Shown here: positions 6,110 to 14,024 of the stretch, piece after piece | Numbering within the stretch: position 1 is the first letter of the stretch | How the letters are laid out: every line of letters starts with the position of its first letter | Assembly: GCA_016185875.1 (NCBI GenBank) | Contig: JACPMS010000049.1 | Location: forward strand, 1 to 17,204 | Length of the DNA: 17,204 nucleotides | Direction: 5' to 3' | Source of the DNA: Candidatus Woesearchaeota archaeon | GTDB lineage: Archaea > Nanobdellota > Nanobdellia > Woesearchaeales > GW2011-AR4 | Notes under the pieces: generated by a model | What the model saw: the letters and a program-made list of their open reading frames with translations, nothing else | Databases searched by the model: none | What the model was told of the DNA's origin: nothing | Translations under genes and position numbers: made by a program

Positions 6110-6751
6110 ATGCCTTTTAAAATAAAAGAAACAATACTTGGGATTAGCATTGCTGTTATATTTGTTTTCTTTGTTGTTTTTGGCATCAAGGCTTTTTACA
6201 AAGAGCCGAAATATGAAAATTTCTGCAAAATAGGAGTTCCTATTGATTTTGTATCTGGAAAAGGAGGCTATTACGCTGAGCCGTATCCTGCAAGAATGAA
6301 GGAGCCAGAACAAAATGTTTGCGCGAAATCTAATCTTGAATATGACAAATTCAGGAAATCATGCGCGGAAAAAAAGATGGATGTTGTTTATGAATATGAC
6401 GATAAGGGATGCCAAGCTGCAAAGGAATGCACATCGTGCAATGTGGATTTTGATAAGGCAAGGAACATATACTTCAGGAATGTTTTTATCATAAGCGGCA
6501 TTGTTGGAATCATTGTGATAATTATTGGTGCAATTTTGAACTTAACAAGCGTCAGCGCAGGCTTGTTTGGCGGCGGGGTGTTAACCATTATATACGGCAC
6601 AACCAATTACTGGAGCGAGCTTGCTGACTGGGCAAGGTTCATAATTTTAGGGATTGCACTGGCTGTTTTGATTTATTTAGGCTACAAAGGGTTTTCGATG
6701 TTTGGTTTTGGCCGTGGAGCAGATTTAAGTAAAACCAAAAAGAAAAAGTAA
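6110..6751 (+). CDS. Hypothetical membrane protein with six-cysteine loop
   Basis: This 213-residue protein matches no family I recognise. An N-terminal helix (about 8-27, LGISIAVIFVFFVVFGI) is followed by a hydrophilic loop of about 95 residues. The loop has six cysteines at 39, 71, 85, 101, 107 and 110, the last two forming CTSC. Three more hydrophobic segments follow at about 126-146, 150-167 and 176-193, then a Lys-rich tail. The even number of cysteines suggests disulfides in an exported loop or a metal site, but this is inference. The lysine tail suggests a cytoplasmic C-terminus. It has its own TATA box and is divergent from the winged-helix operon. Confidence 0.75.
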   Translation: MPFKIKETILGISIAVIFVFFVVFGIKAFYKEPKYENFCKIGVPIDFVSGKGGYYAEPYPARMKEPEQNVCAKSNLEYDKFRKSCAEKKMDVVYEYDDKGCQAAKECTSCNVDFDKARNIYFRNVFIISGIVGIIVIIIGAILNLTSVSAGLFGGGVLTIIYGTTNYWSELADWARFIILGIALAVLIYLGYKGFSMFGFGRGADLSKTKKKK

Positions 6752-6786
6752 GATAAATTTATTAGTGATTTATTATTCTAAACTTC

Positions 6787-7893
6787 ATGAAATACATTTT
6801 CTTGTTATCTGGAGACTATGCAGATTTGGGAAGAGAAGAAGTTCTTACTTTGTTTGATGCTGGAAATTTTAAATTGATTGATAGATTGTTAATTGCTGAC
6901 GTAAAAAATAATGAAAATATAATTAAAAAATTAAGCCAAAGGTTAGCATTAACAAAAAGCATTTATAAATTGTTGTTTGAATGCAAAATCAATGAATTGA
7001 TTAAAACAATGGAATATTATGACTGGAATTCTGTCAGTAAAGGCAGTTTTTGTTTAAGGATATACAACTTAAATGACAATAAGAACTCAATAACAAATAA
7101 ATTCAATAAAAAAATTGGAAAAAACAATAAAATAAAAAGACATTCTGAAAAAGATTTAGCCAAGTATATCTGGCATTCTGTGCAAAATCCAAAAGTTGAT
7201 TTGGAAAACCCAAAAACAAAAATTGAATTGTTTGTGCATAAGGAGAAAGTTTATTGCGGACTTTTAGCCTATGAAAATAATGAAGGCTTTGAATCAAGAA
7301 GATCTCATCTTAGGCCATTTCCGCACCCAAGCTCTTTGCATCCGAAACTTGCAAGAGCACTGGTCAACATAACTGGAATTAAAAAGAATGAAACTCTGCT
7401 TGATCCTTTTTGCGGCACTGGCGGCTTTTTGATTGAGGCGGGATTGATGGGAATTAAAACTATTGGGTATGATATTAGCAAAAATATGGCAGAAGGATGC
7501 AAAGAAAATTTAGATTATTTTAATATCAAAAATTATGCTATTAAAAATAAAAACGCACTGGACATTGAGAATAAAAATGATTATGCTGTTACAGACTTGC
7601 CTTATGGATTGAACTCTAATGTTTACTTAGAATATTATAAAAATTCATTAAAACGAAAATCCAATAAAATAAATTTGAAAACCAACAAACGAAATCAGAT
7701 TAAGAATATAGAAGGATTTTATTCAAAATTTCTGCAAAAGTTAAGAAAAATCCTGAAAAAGAAAGCAGTTATAATATTCCCTAGTTATGCAAATTACAAG
7801 AAACTATTGCAAAAATCAAAGTTTAAAATAGATAAAGAATTTGAAATTTATGTGCACAGGAGTTTGACTAGGAAGATTGTGAAGATAAGTTAA
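6787..7893 (+). CDS. tRNA (guanine10-N2)-methyltransferase, Trm-G10/Trm11 type
   Basis: This 368-residue protein has an N-terminal RNA-binding region (about 1-165) of the THUMP-containing type. A Rossmann-fold methyltransferase domain follows. LHPKLARALVNI (184-195) is the motif preceding the SAM site. DPFCGTGGF (206-214) is motif I, which binds S-adenosylmethionine. D270-LPYG is motif IV, where most members have DPPYG. Archaeal members methylate N2 of guanosine 10 in tRNA, once or twice. After motif IV a Lys/Asn-rich insert (about 285-312) separates the last strands. The TATA box near 6755-6764 is about 27 nt before the ATG, suggesting a leaderless mRNA. The stop is 2 nt from the convergent orphan gene. 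Target site is by family inference. Confidence 0.85.
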   Translation: MKYIFLLSGDYADLGREEVLTLFDAGNFKLIDRLLIADVKNNENIIKKLSQRLALTKSIYKLLFECKINELIKTMEYYDWNSVSKGSFCLRIYNLNDNKNSITNKFNKKIGKNNKIKRHSEKDLAKYIWHSVQNPKVDLENPKTKIELFVHKEKVYCGLLAYENNEGFESRRSHLRPFPHPSSLHPKLARALVNITGIKKNETLLDPFCGTGGFLIEAGLMGIKTIGYDISKNMAEGCKENLDYFNIKNYAIKNKNALDIENKNDYAVTDLPYGLNSNVYLEYYKNSLKRKSNKINLKTNKRNQIKNIEGFYSKFLQKLRKILKKKAVIIFPSYANYKKLLQKSKFKIDKEFEIYVHRSLTRKIVKIS

Positions 7894-7895
7894 AA

Positions 7896-9179
7896 TTATT
7901 TTTTGTCTGGAAATGCCTTTACATAATGTGCAAAGTCTTTTAATGCATATTCCCAAAAACTCTTTTTAAATTCTGCTGATTCTTCTGGATTTAATTTACT
8001 TAAGTTACCTACAGAGGCGTTTTTATAAGGCACGATTATTTTACCATCTACTTTAACTGCACTATCAACTAAGCGGTTTATTCCTTCCCTGTACATACCC
8101 ATAGATGCCTCAAATTTTTGTCTTAACGGTGTCACCTTGGTGCCTCTAACAGAAGCATAATGTGGAAAATAAGACTCTCTGATGTGTTGCATATATAAGC
8201 TGAATGCACTACCGAACTCTAAACCATAATCATGCTCGCCTGAGTCTCTATTCCTTGAGGGTTTAATAATTATATGAACCTCGTCCACTGGTTGGCTATA
8301 GTCTTCTACTGTTTTAACATTTACTTTAGGAATACTAAACTTAGGTGCAAGTGCCATAAAACCATATTGTGCTACCCCTTCCAATTGTCTTTCAGGAGCA
8401 TCATGAACTGCCAGTAAACCACTTCCATTTACATGCTGTAAAGCTAACCTACCAACTAATTTCTCTAATGGTTCTGTGTGACCATTTTTCTTGACAACAG
8501 AAAACTTTCCAAAGTCTTGTCCATCATCTTGCCGACCAATAGGCAAGTAAAACCAATCCATAAACCTTTTATGTCCACCTAGTTTGTGTCCAGCAACTTC
8601 ATATTCCTGAAATTCGTTAATATCAGCTGCTGCAAAAGAAACAGCTTTCACACCATGCGTAAGTTTTTTATCTTTAATGTAAGCTATAAGATGACTATAC
8701 CTTGGTTCTTTTGGATTTACAAATTCTTCTTTAGCATTAGAAGGGGACATTCTTTGGCGATCTTCCAATACAGAATGTTTTTGCAATTCATACTCTTTAT
8801 CTAAATGTTCCATTGCCCTCATTGGACCTATTTTTACATCTCCTTTAGTCATATCAGAAAGAACAGCGATTGTTAGAATACCCAAATCATTATCTTGAGC
8901 ATCGTGTAAATGCCATTGCTCTTTTTTACCAATGTAAAGATTGTTAAGCTTTGGTTGATTTAGTCCTCTTTCATATCCATGCTCGTAAGCTAGACTTGTA
9001 TTCCGCAAGTCAAAATGTCTATTCTTAGATACACCATAACCAGTCCAACGAGGGAATCTATGCTTCCCCATGCGTCTATTAACTTGAATCAAATCAGGCA
9101 TAATGCGTCTGACTTTATTACCTAATATAACTCTAGGTTTTTCAAATTTATCATCCGTATACATATAAGTATTCCCCAT
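7896..9179 (-). CDS. Hypothetical protein of 427 residues, no recognised family
   Basis: I do not recognise this protein. It is soluble by composition, with no signal peptide or membrane helix. It is rich in His, Tyr, Gly and charged residues. Notable stretches are QWHLHDAQDNDLGILTIAVL near residue 90, EVAGHKLGGHKRFMDWFYLP near 200, HVNGSGLLAVHDAPERQLEG near 250 and EHDYGLEFGSAFSLYMQHIR near 320. The several His/Asp-containing segments would suit a metal-binding enzyme, but no known motif can be named. The frame is long and open and begins with ATG. A TATA-like TATTTAAAT (9204-9212, minus) is about 29 nt upstream and there is no Shine-Dalgarno. It is a single-gene unit, tail-to-tail with Trm-G10 and followed upstream by 186 nt of AT-rich DNA. 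It looks like an accessory or lineage-specific gene. Confidence 0.7.
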   Translation of the reverse strand: MGNTYMYTDDKFEKPRVILGNKVRRIMPDLIQVNRRMGKHRFPRWTGYGVSKNRHFDLRNTSLAYEHGYERGLNQPKLNNLYIGKKEQWHLHDAQDNDLGILTIAVLSDMTKGDVKIGPMRAMEHLDKEYELQKHSVLEDRQRMSPSNAKEEFVNPKEPRYSHLIAYIKDKKLTHGVKAVSFAAADINEFQEYEVAGHKLGGHKRFMDWFYLPIGRQDDGQDFGKFSVVKKNGHTEPLEKLVGRLALQHVNGSGLLAVHDAPERQLEGVAQYGFMALAPKFSIPKVNVKTVEDYSQPVDEVHIIIKPSRNRDSGEHDYGLEFGSAFSLYMQHIRESYFPHYASVRGTKVTPLRQKFEASMGMYREGINRLVDSAVKVDGKIIVPYKNASVGNLSKLNPEESAEFKKSFWEYALKDFAHYVKAFPDKK

Positions 9180-9365
9180 AGCTGATATCCATGTGATTAC
9201 TGCTATTTAAATCTTTCGATTTTACTCACTAGATAGTAATAACGTTTTTATCTAATGTTTTGGTAAGGTTTTAACGCTGTTAATTCTTATTTTATATAAT
9301 TTATAATATAGCAAATAATTAAATTTAATCTAATTTTATTTATTTTCAATAGAGTAAATAATTCT

Positions 9366-9761
9366 TTAATCCAAAAATGGGTAAAGGCATAGCCAAATAA
9401 CATTGCCAATAACCAAGAACATTCCAGCATAGAATATCAATGCATCATTCTTTAAGTATGGCACAAAAGCTGATGTTATGTATGGTATGTTCCATCCGCT
9501 GAAATGTGATATAAAGGCTGCTGCAATGCCCAAATCCACTATGCTATGTGCCAAAGAAAAGACAATAAAGCCAAAATGCGTTGTTAAGTCCCTTAACTCA
9601 TTGACTATATCCAGTAAAATAAAAACTGAAAAAGCAATAAATGCGATGACATATAACATGTTGCTTAATTTTAGAGAGAAAAACCTTCCTGTCAGCCCTA
9701 TAAGCAATAAGCCGCATATTATACCTGCAATGGTATCCTCTGCTGCAAATGTAAATTTCAT
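9366..9761 (-). CDS. Small four-helix membrane protein downstream of PEP synthase
   Basis: This 131-residue protein is mostly hydrophobic, with four predicted membrane segments at about 10-27, 33-52, 62-84 and 107-129. Charged residues sit in the short loops (NELRDLTTHF, YLKND). I know no family for it. It starts 10 nt after the PEP synthase stop on the same strand, so it is very likely the second gene of that transcript. Nothing in the sequence links it to the enzyme functionally. The opposite-strand ORFs in this stretch are shadows. Downstream (9180-9365) is AT-rich and holds only the promoter of the next minus-strand gene. Confidence 0.72.
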   Translation of the reverse strand: MKFTFAAEDTIAGIICGLLLIGLTGRFFSLKLSNMLYVIAFIAFSVFILLDIVNELRDLTTHFGFIVFSLAHSIVDLGIAAAFISHFSGWNIPYITSAFVPYLKNDALIFYAGMFLVIGNVIWLCLYPFLD

Positions 9762-9771
9762 TGAACAATGC

Positions 9772-12189
9772 TCAATTCTTTCTTCTTTTTAACTTTTTTT
9801 CTGTTTTTGCTATGGCAATGCTTGTCCGTATCACAGTATCCGGATTCAAGGATATGCTATCAATGCCGCACCTTACCAAGAATTCTGCAAAGTCAATTCT
9901 ATCAGAGGGGCCCTGGCCGCACAATCCGATTTTCCTCTTATTCCTCTTAGCCTTGTGTATAACTTCCCAAATAAGCCTTTTTACAGCAGCATTTCTTTCA
10001 TCATAAAGCCTGCTAACAAGCTCAGAATCCCTGTCTAAACCTAAAGTTAACTGCGTTAAGTCATTTGAGCCGATGCTGAAGCCGTCAAATATTTTATCGA
10101 AATCATCAGCCAAAACAACACTAGAAGGAATCTCGCACATGACATAAATCTCCAATCCATTTTTGCCTTGCGCTAAGCCATATTTTCTCATCTCAGCAAT
10201 CACTTGCTTGCCTTCCTCAACAGTCCTGCAAAATGGAATCATAAGCTTGATATTACTCAAGCCCATTTCATCCCTTGCCTTTTTCATAGCCAAGCACTCA
10301 AGACCAAAAGCTTCCCTATAGTTGCCTGTGTAATATCTTGAAGCCCCTCTCCATCCGAGCATGGGATTTTCCTCTTTTGGCTCAAATTCATAGCCTCCAA
10401 GCAAGTTTGCATATTCATTTGACTTAAAATCAGACATCCTCACAATAACATCTTTTGGCCAGAAAGCAGCTCCAATCATTGCAACTCCCTGAGCAAGCTT
10501 CTCAACAAAGAAATCCACTTTGCTCTTATAGTCATAACTCAATTCGCCAATGATTTTTTTTACTTTTTTATCCCTGAGCTTGTCATAATGCAACAGCGCC
10601 AATGGATGCACCTTTATGTAAGAGCTTATGATGAACTCTTCTCTTGCCAAGCCTACGCCATCATTTGGTATGAAAGAGAACTCGAAAGCCTGGTCCGGGT
10701 TGCCTACGTTCATCATTATTTTTGTTTTCGGCCTTTTTAATTTTTTTAAATCGTGCTTTATAATTATGAATCTTAACTTGCCTTTGTAAACCTTGCCGAC
10801 TTCCCCTTCTGCGCAGCTTATTGTGACATCAGTTCCTGTCTTAATAATTTCTGTCCCTTTTTCCGTGCCAACAATTGCAGGAATTCCAAGCTCTCTTGCT
10901 ACTATTGCTGCATGAGCTGTCCTGCCTCCCTTGTTTGTTACAATTGCCGATGCAATCTTCATAATTGGCTCCCAGTCAGGGTCTGTCTTTTCTGTTACAA
11001 GGACTTCTCCAGGCTTGAAATATTTTATATCTTTTACATCCTTTATTACATGTGCTTTGCCACTTCCAATCTTTGTGCCAACGCTCAAGCCTCTTGCAAT
11101 AACAGGGCCCTTCTCTTTCAGTATGTACTCCTCAAGAATATTGGTATTTTTCTGGCTCTGCACAGTTTCCGGCCTAGCCTGCACTATAAACAATTCATTT
11201 GTGATGCCGTCCTTTGCCCATTCCATGTCCATTGGCTTAAACTTGCGGGCTTTTTTTGAGTAGTAATCCTCAATAATGCAAGCCCACTTTGCAATCTTCA
11301 GGATTTCATCATCATTCAGCACAAATTTCATCCTTTCTTTATATGGCACTTCTACATTAACTGTCGGATTTTTTGGGCTATTGCCGTAAATCATCTTTAC
11401 TTTTTTGCTGCCAAGCTTCTTGCTTATTATTGGCTTGTAGCCTTTCCTCAATGCAGGCTTAAAAACATAAAACTGGTCTGGGTTGACTGAGCCCTGCACA
11501 ACATTTTCCCCCAAGCCATAAGCGCCATTAATCAAAACAGCATCTCTAAAGCCAGTTTCCGTGTCAATAGAAAACATCACACCGGAGCAAGCCTTGTCGC
11601 TTCTCACCATTTTCTGCACTCCGACAGACAACGCAACTTTGAAATGGTCAAAGTGCTTGTCAACCCTGTAAGAAATTGCACGATTTGTAAACAAAGAAGC
11701 AAAGCATTTTTTAGCAGATTCTATTAGTTCAATCTCGCCTCTTATATTCAAGTAAGTCTCCTGCTGGCCTGCAAAGCTCGCATCCGGAAGATCTTCTGCT
11801 GTCGCAGAGCTTCTGACAGCAACATCTGTGTTTGCGCCATATTGCCTGCACAATTTTTTGTAGGCATTTCTTATCTCATCTTTCAATTCTTTTGGCAGTT
11901 CTGCCTTTAAAATTGCCTCTCTTGCATTCCTGCCTATCTCTGCCAAATTTTTTTTGCTCTTTTTGTCTAATTGCTTCAGCAGTTCTTTTAATCTATTTTT
12001 TATTCCTGCTTTTTCAATAAAATAATTATAGGCGTATGACGTAACAGCAAACCCATTTGGGATTTTGACTCCCTTGCCTGTGAGGTTCCTGTACATCTCG
12101 CCCAAAGAAGCATTTTTGCCTCCTACAAAAGGAACATCTTCAATAGAAAGCCCGTTAAACCAGAGAACAAACTCATTTTGTTTACTCAA
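9772..12189 (-). CDS. ppsA: Phosphoenolpyruvate synthase (pyruvate, water dikinase)
   Basis: This enzyme converts pyruvate, ATP and water to PEP, AMP and phosphate for gluconeogenesis, and in some archaea works in the glycolytic direction. The N-terminal ATP-grasp-like domain opens with GGKNASLGE (23-31) and includes SSATAEDLPDASFAGQQETY. The swivelling phosphohistidine domain has GGRTAHAAIVARELGIPAIVG, with His426 as the phosphorylated residue. The C-terminal TIM-barrel domain has GSNDLTQLTLGLDRDSELV and LCGQGPSD, with Cys757 as the catalytic acid/base. I place the start at TTG 12189, giving 805 residues. GAGGTG at 12203-12198 lies 8 nt before it, and a TATA box sits at about 12240. Longer frames to 12441 would run over that TATA box and into the divergent Rieske gene and have no family-like sequence. 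It is followed by the small membrane protein gene. Confidence 0.95.
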   Translation of the reverse strand: MSKQNEFVLWFNGLSIEDVPFVGGKNASLGEMYRNLTGKGVKIPNGFAVTSYAYNYFIEKAGIKNRLKELLKQLDKKSKKNLAEIGRNAREAILKAELPKELKDEIRNAYKKLCRQYGANTDVAVRSSATAEDLPDASFAGQQETYLNIRGEIELIESAKKCFASLFTNRAISYRVDKHFDHFKVALSVGVQKMVRSDKACSGVMFSIDTETGFRDAVLINGAYGLGENVVQGSVNPDQFYVFKPALRKGYKPIISKKLGSKKVKMIYGNSPKNPTVNVEVPYKERMKFVLNDDEILKIAKWACIIEDYYSKKARKFKPMDMEWAKDGITNELFIVQARPETVQSQKNTNILEEYILKEKGPVIARGLSVGTKIGSGKAHVIKDVKDIKYFKPGEVLVTEKTDPDWEPIMKIASAIVTNKGGRTAHAAIVARELGIPAIVGTEKGTEIIKTGTDVTISCAEGEVGKVYKGKLRFIIIKHDLKKLKRPKTKIMMNVGNPDQAFEFSFIPNDGVGLAREEFIISSYIKVHPLALLHYDKLRDKKVKKIIGELSYDYKSKVDFFVEKLAQGVAMIGAAFWPKDVIVRMSDFKSNEYANLLGGYEFEPKEENPMLGWRGASRYYTGNYREAFGLECLAMKKARDEMGLSNIKLMIPFCRTVEEGKQVIAEMRKYGLAQGKNGLEIYVMCEIPSSVVLADDFDKIFDGFSIGSNDLTQLTLGLDRDSELVSRLYDERNAAVKRLIWEVIHKAKRNKRKIGLCGQGPSDRIDFAEFLVRCGIDSISLNPDTVIRTSIAIAKTEKKLKRRKN

Positions 12190-12197
12190 AACAATAT

Positions 12198-12240
12198 CAC
12201 CTCTTATTTTTGATAAATGTTTTATTTGCATAATATAAAG
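12198..12240 (-). promoter_or_regulatory. Promoter and Shine-Dalgarno of PEP synthase
   Basis: On the minus strand CTTTATATT (12240-12232) is a TATA box. A transcript starting near 12210 would carry GAGGTG at 12203-12198 and begin translation at TTG 12189. This is a short-leader arrangement, unlike the leaderless genes around it. Confidence 0.6.
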
Positions 12241-12257
12241 GTTTTGATTTACTTGCA

Positions 12258-12290
12258 ATGCAATAAAAAAATTTATATACCATGCAATAA
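12258..12290 (+). promoter_or_regulatory. Rieske gene promoter: TATA box flanked by ATGCAATAA direct repeats
   Basis: ATTTATATAC at 12271-12280 is the TATA box, placing a start near the GTG at 12305. Identical 9-mers ATGCAATAA lie at 12258-12266 and 12282-12290, 24 nt apart and on either side of the box. They may be regulator half-sites. Confidence 0.5.
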
Positions 12291-12304
12291 TATCATATTT
12301 CTGG

Positions 12305-12622
12305 GTGCAAGAAATGCCGAATTTTGTCAAGGTTGCAAGCGCTTCTGATTTAAAGCCAGGAGAAGGCAAAGTGGTGAATGCCAATGGCACAGAAGTTGCT
12401 CTATTCAATGTAAGTGGAGAATTTTTTGCCATGAACAACACATGCCTTCACAGGGGAGGCCCTCTGGGAGAAGGCTTTCTCGAAGGAGATGTTATCACGT
12501 GCCCATGGCATGGCTGGCGGTATAATGTCAAAACAGGCGCAAATCTTATGATGCCAACAGCAAAAGTGGCATCTTACCAAGTCAAAGTGGAAGGCAATGA
12601 TGTTTTTGTTTCTGTAGAATAG
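12305..12622 (+). CDS. Rieske-type [2Fe-2S] ferredoxin
   Basis: This 105-residue protein is a soluble single-domain Rieske ferredoxin, an electron carrier. The cluster ligands are C47-x-H49 (TCLHRGG) and C66-x-x-H69 (TCPWHGW), numbered from GTG 12305. The 16-residue spacing between the two motifs and the absence of the disulfide cysteines of respiratory Rieske proteins fit the ferredoxin or small-NirD-like class. There is no membrane anchor. The start may be GTG 12305 or ATG 12314; the TATA box at 12271-12280 favours a leaderless mRNA and does not decide between them. It is divergent from PEP synthase and convergent with the PfkB gene, whose stop lies 10 nt away. No partner reductase or oxygenase is visible, so the redox partner is unknown. 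Confidence 0.93.
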   Translation: MQEMPNFVKVASASDLKPGEGKVVNANGTEVALFNVSGEFFAMNNTCLHRGGPLGEGFLEGDVITCPWHGWRYNVKTGANLMMPTAKVASYQVKVEGNDVFVSVE

Positions 12623-12632
12623 GCTTTTCTTG

Positions 12633-13616
12633 TCAAATCCTTTTTTTATGCACCTTTATCTTCAATTTTTTCATGTACTTCACTGCTTGGTTAAAATCCA
12701 ACAGAATGTTCTTGGCGCCATAATGGGCTGTTACAGACATGGCATTGGCTACCCCCAACTTGATTGCAAAATCTATGTCATTTTTTCTTAAAATGCCGCA
12801 AACAAATGTGGCGGCAAAAGCGTCTCCCGCACCTGTTGTGTCAACAACTTTCACAAAAGGGGGCTTGGCTATGTAAATATGATGCTCATCCATAACATAC
12901 AAGTCATTCTTGCCGTCAGTTATAACGACAATTTTAGGCCCCAATCCCCTGAGCTTGAACAACAGGCCTTCAACTGCATCCTTGCCGACAAGTATGCCTG
13001 CTTCTTCCTTGTTCAAAACCAGCAACTCTGTCCTGCTGATTATGTGCCTTAGGTAATCAATTCCCTTTTCAGCGAGATATGTGCTTGGGTTAAAGGCGAT
13101 TTTTATCTTGTGCTGCTGCGCAAATTCAGCCAATTTTTCCAGGGTATGGAAAGACTCTTCTAGCATTGCGCTGAAATAAAACCATTTAGTCTTTAGCTTC
13201 TTGTAAGGAATATCTTCATGCCTTAGCTCGTCATTAATTCCCTTGTAAGTCAAAATAGTCCTGTCGTGCTCCAAAGTGTCAAGAATGACTGAATAGCCAG
13301 CATGCCCTTTTCCGTGCGCGCAAAGCGTTTCTATTTTTTCTTTTTTCAGATTTTTATGTATAAAATCGGAATTAGTGCCTGTGCCGAGCTTGCCAATAAA
13401 GCCAACTTTATGCCCGAGCCTTCTTAAGGCAACTGCAGTATTTGTTCCTCCTCCCCCAGTTGTGAACTCAAGCTCGTCTATCAGTATTTTGGAGCCGCTC
13501 GGGAAAGCCAGCAAATCAGTTTCACCTTTTGGGTCTATTATCTTTATAATCTCAGAAAATCTAGTCCTTGCAAAGACATCCAAAGTGGCGCTGCCTACTG
13601 TTATAACATCGTACAT
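12633..13616 (-). CDS. PfkB/ribokinase-family carbohydrate or nucleoside kinase
   Basis: This 327-residue kinase phosphorylates a sugar, nucleoside or similar alcohol with ATP. The N-terminus GSATLDVFART and the glycine-rich TTGGGGTNTAVALRRLG (52-68) form the first PfkB signature and part of the substrate pocket. The second signature DTTGAGDAFAATF contains the anion hole and the catalytic base Asp265. The middle includes LVLNKEEAGILVG, typical of the family. The substrate cannot be told from sequence; archaeal relatives act on ribose, nucleosides, fructose 6-phosphate or 2-keto-3-deoxygluconate. It has its own TATA box (13640-13648), so it need not be part of the DsrE operon upstream on the same strand. 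Confidence 0.9.
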   Translation of the reverse strand: MYDVITVGSATLDVFARTRFSEIIKIIDPKGETDLLAFPSGSKILIDELEFTTGGGGTNTAVALRRLGHKVGFIGKLGTGTNSDFIHKNLKKEKIETLCAHGKGHAGYSVILDTLEHDRTILTYKGINDELRHEDIPYKKLKTKWFYFSAMLEESFHTLEKLAEFAQQHKIKIAFNPSTYLAEKGIDYLRHIISRTELLVLNKEEAGILVGKDAVEGLLFKLRGLGPKIVVITDGKNDLYVMDEHHIYIAKPPFVKVVDTTGAGDAFAATFVCGILRKNDIDFAIKLGVANAMSVTAHYGAKNILLDFNQAVKYMKKLKIKVHKKRI

Positions 13617-13639
13617 GATTTAATTTTTGAATTTGCGGG

Positions 13640-13648
13640 TTTATATAG
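13640..13648 (-). promoter_or_regulatory. TATA box of the PfkB kinase gene
   Basis: CTATATAAA on the minus strand is centred about 28 nt before ATG 13616, with no Shine-Dalgarno between them. Confidence 0.55.
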
Positions 13649-13684
13649 TTTTTTATTAGTTTTGAGAAAAACCAATGAATTTGA

Positions 13685-14011
13685 TTATCCAAATGCCAAA
13701 ACTCTGTCAGATTCCTCTACTAACAGCAGCATCTCTTCCATTGTAGAAACAGGGCAAATTTTGCTTTCTTCTTTTTCTCTTAATTTCAAGCAAGTTCCGC
13801 AAGCTAAAATCACACCATTGTTTTTCAGGAATTTCTTGATAGTTCCTTCCAAAAAGGGAAATTTGTCATCCTTAATATTTTCAGCCTCAACGCCTTTGCC
13901 AAGCAAAAACACTTTAACAAAATGATTTTTCTTTAAAGCTTCTAATGCAAACCTGAAGCAATTCCATACAGTTTCTGCTTCATTTGTATTTAGGATTACG
14001 CCTATTTTCAT
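13685..14011 (-). CDS. DsrE/DsrF-like family protein
   Basis: This 108-residue protein has the fold expected of DsrE-like proteins: a first strand and nucleotide-binding-like loop (KIGVILNTNEAETVWNCFRF), then VKVFLLGKGVE, then GVILACGTCLK. Family members accept and transfer sulfane sulfur on conserved cysteines. Here C71 and C74 (ACGTC) are the candidates; C18 and C86 are additional. It is predicted cytoplasmic. It starts 13 nt after the OsmC stop and is the last gene of the ArsR operon. That context suggests handling of reactive sulfur or thiol stress, which is inference. Confidence 0.8.
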   Translation of the reverse strand: MKIGVILNTNEAETVWNCFRFALEALKKNHFVKVFLLGKGVEAENIKDDKFPFLEGTIKKFLKNNGVILACGTCLKLREKEESKICPVSTMEEMLLLVEESDRVLAFG

Positions 14012-14024
14012 TTTTTGGACAAAT

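Noticed and set aside
9478..10006. Plus-strand ORFs opposite the small membrane protein and the PEP synthase 3' end
   Set aside because: They lie antisense to a well-supported operon, with Lys/Ser- or Phe-rich composition typical of shadow frames.
10912..12020. Plus-strand ORFs within PEP synthase
   Set aside because: They are the reverse strand of conserved enzyme motifs, with no promoter or ribosome site.
12190..12441. N-terminal extension of PEP synthase to an upstream start
   Set aside because: The extra 84 residues show no family similarity, overlap the promoter and coding region of the divergent Rieske gene, and would bypass the Shine-Dalgarno at 12198-12203.
13375..13925. Plus-strand ORFs opposite the PfkB and DsrE genes
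   Set aside because: Serine- and proline-rich shadows of conserved minus-strand genes.
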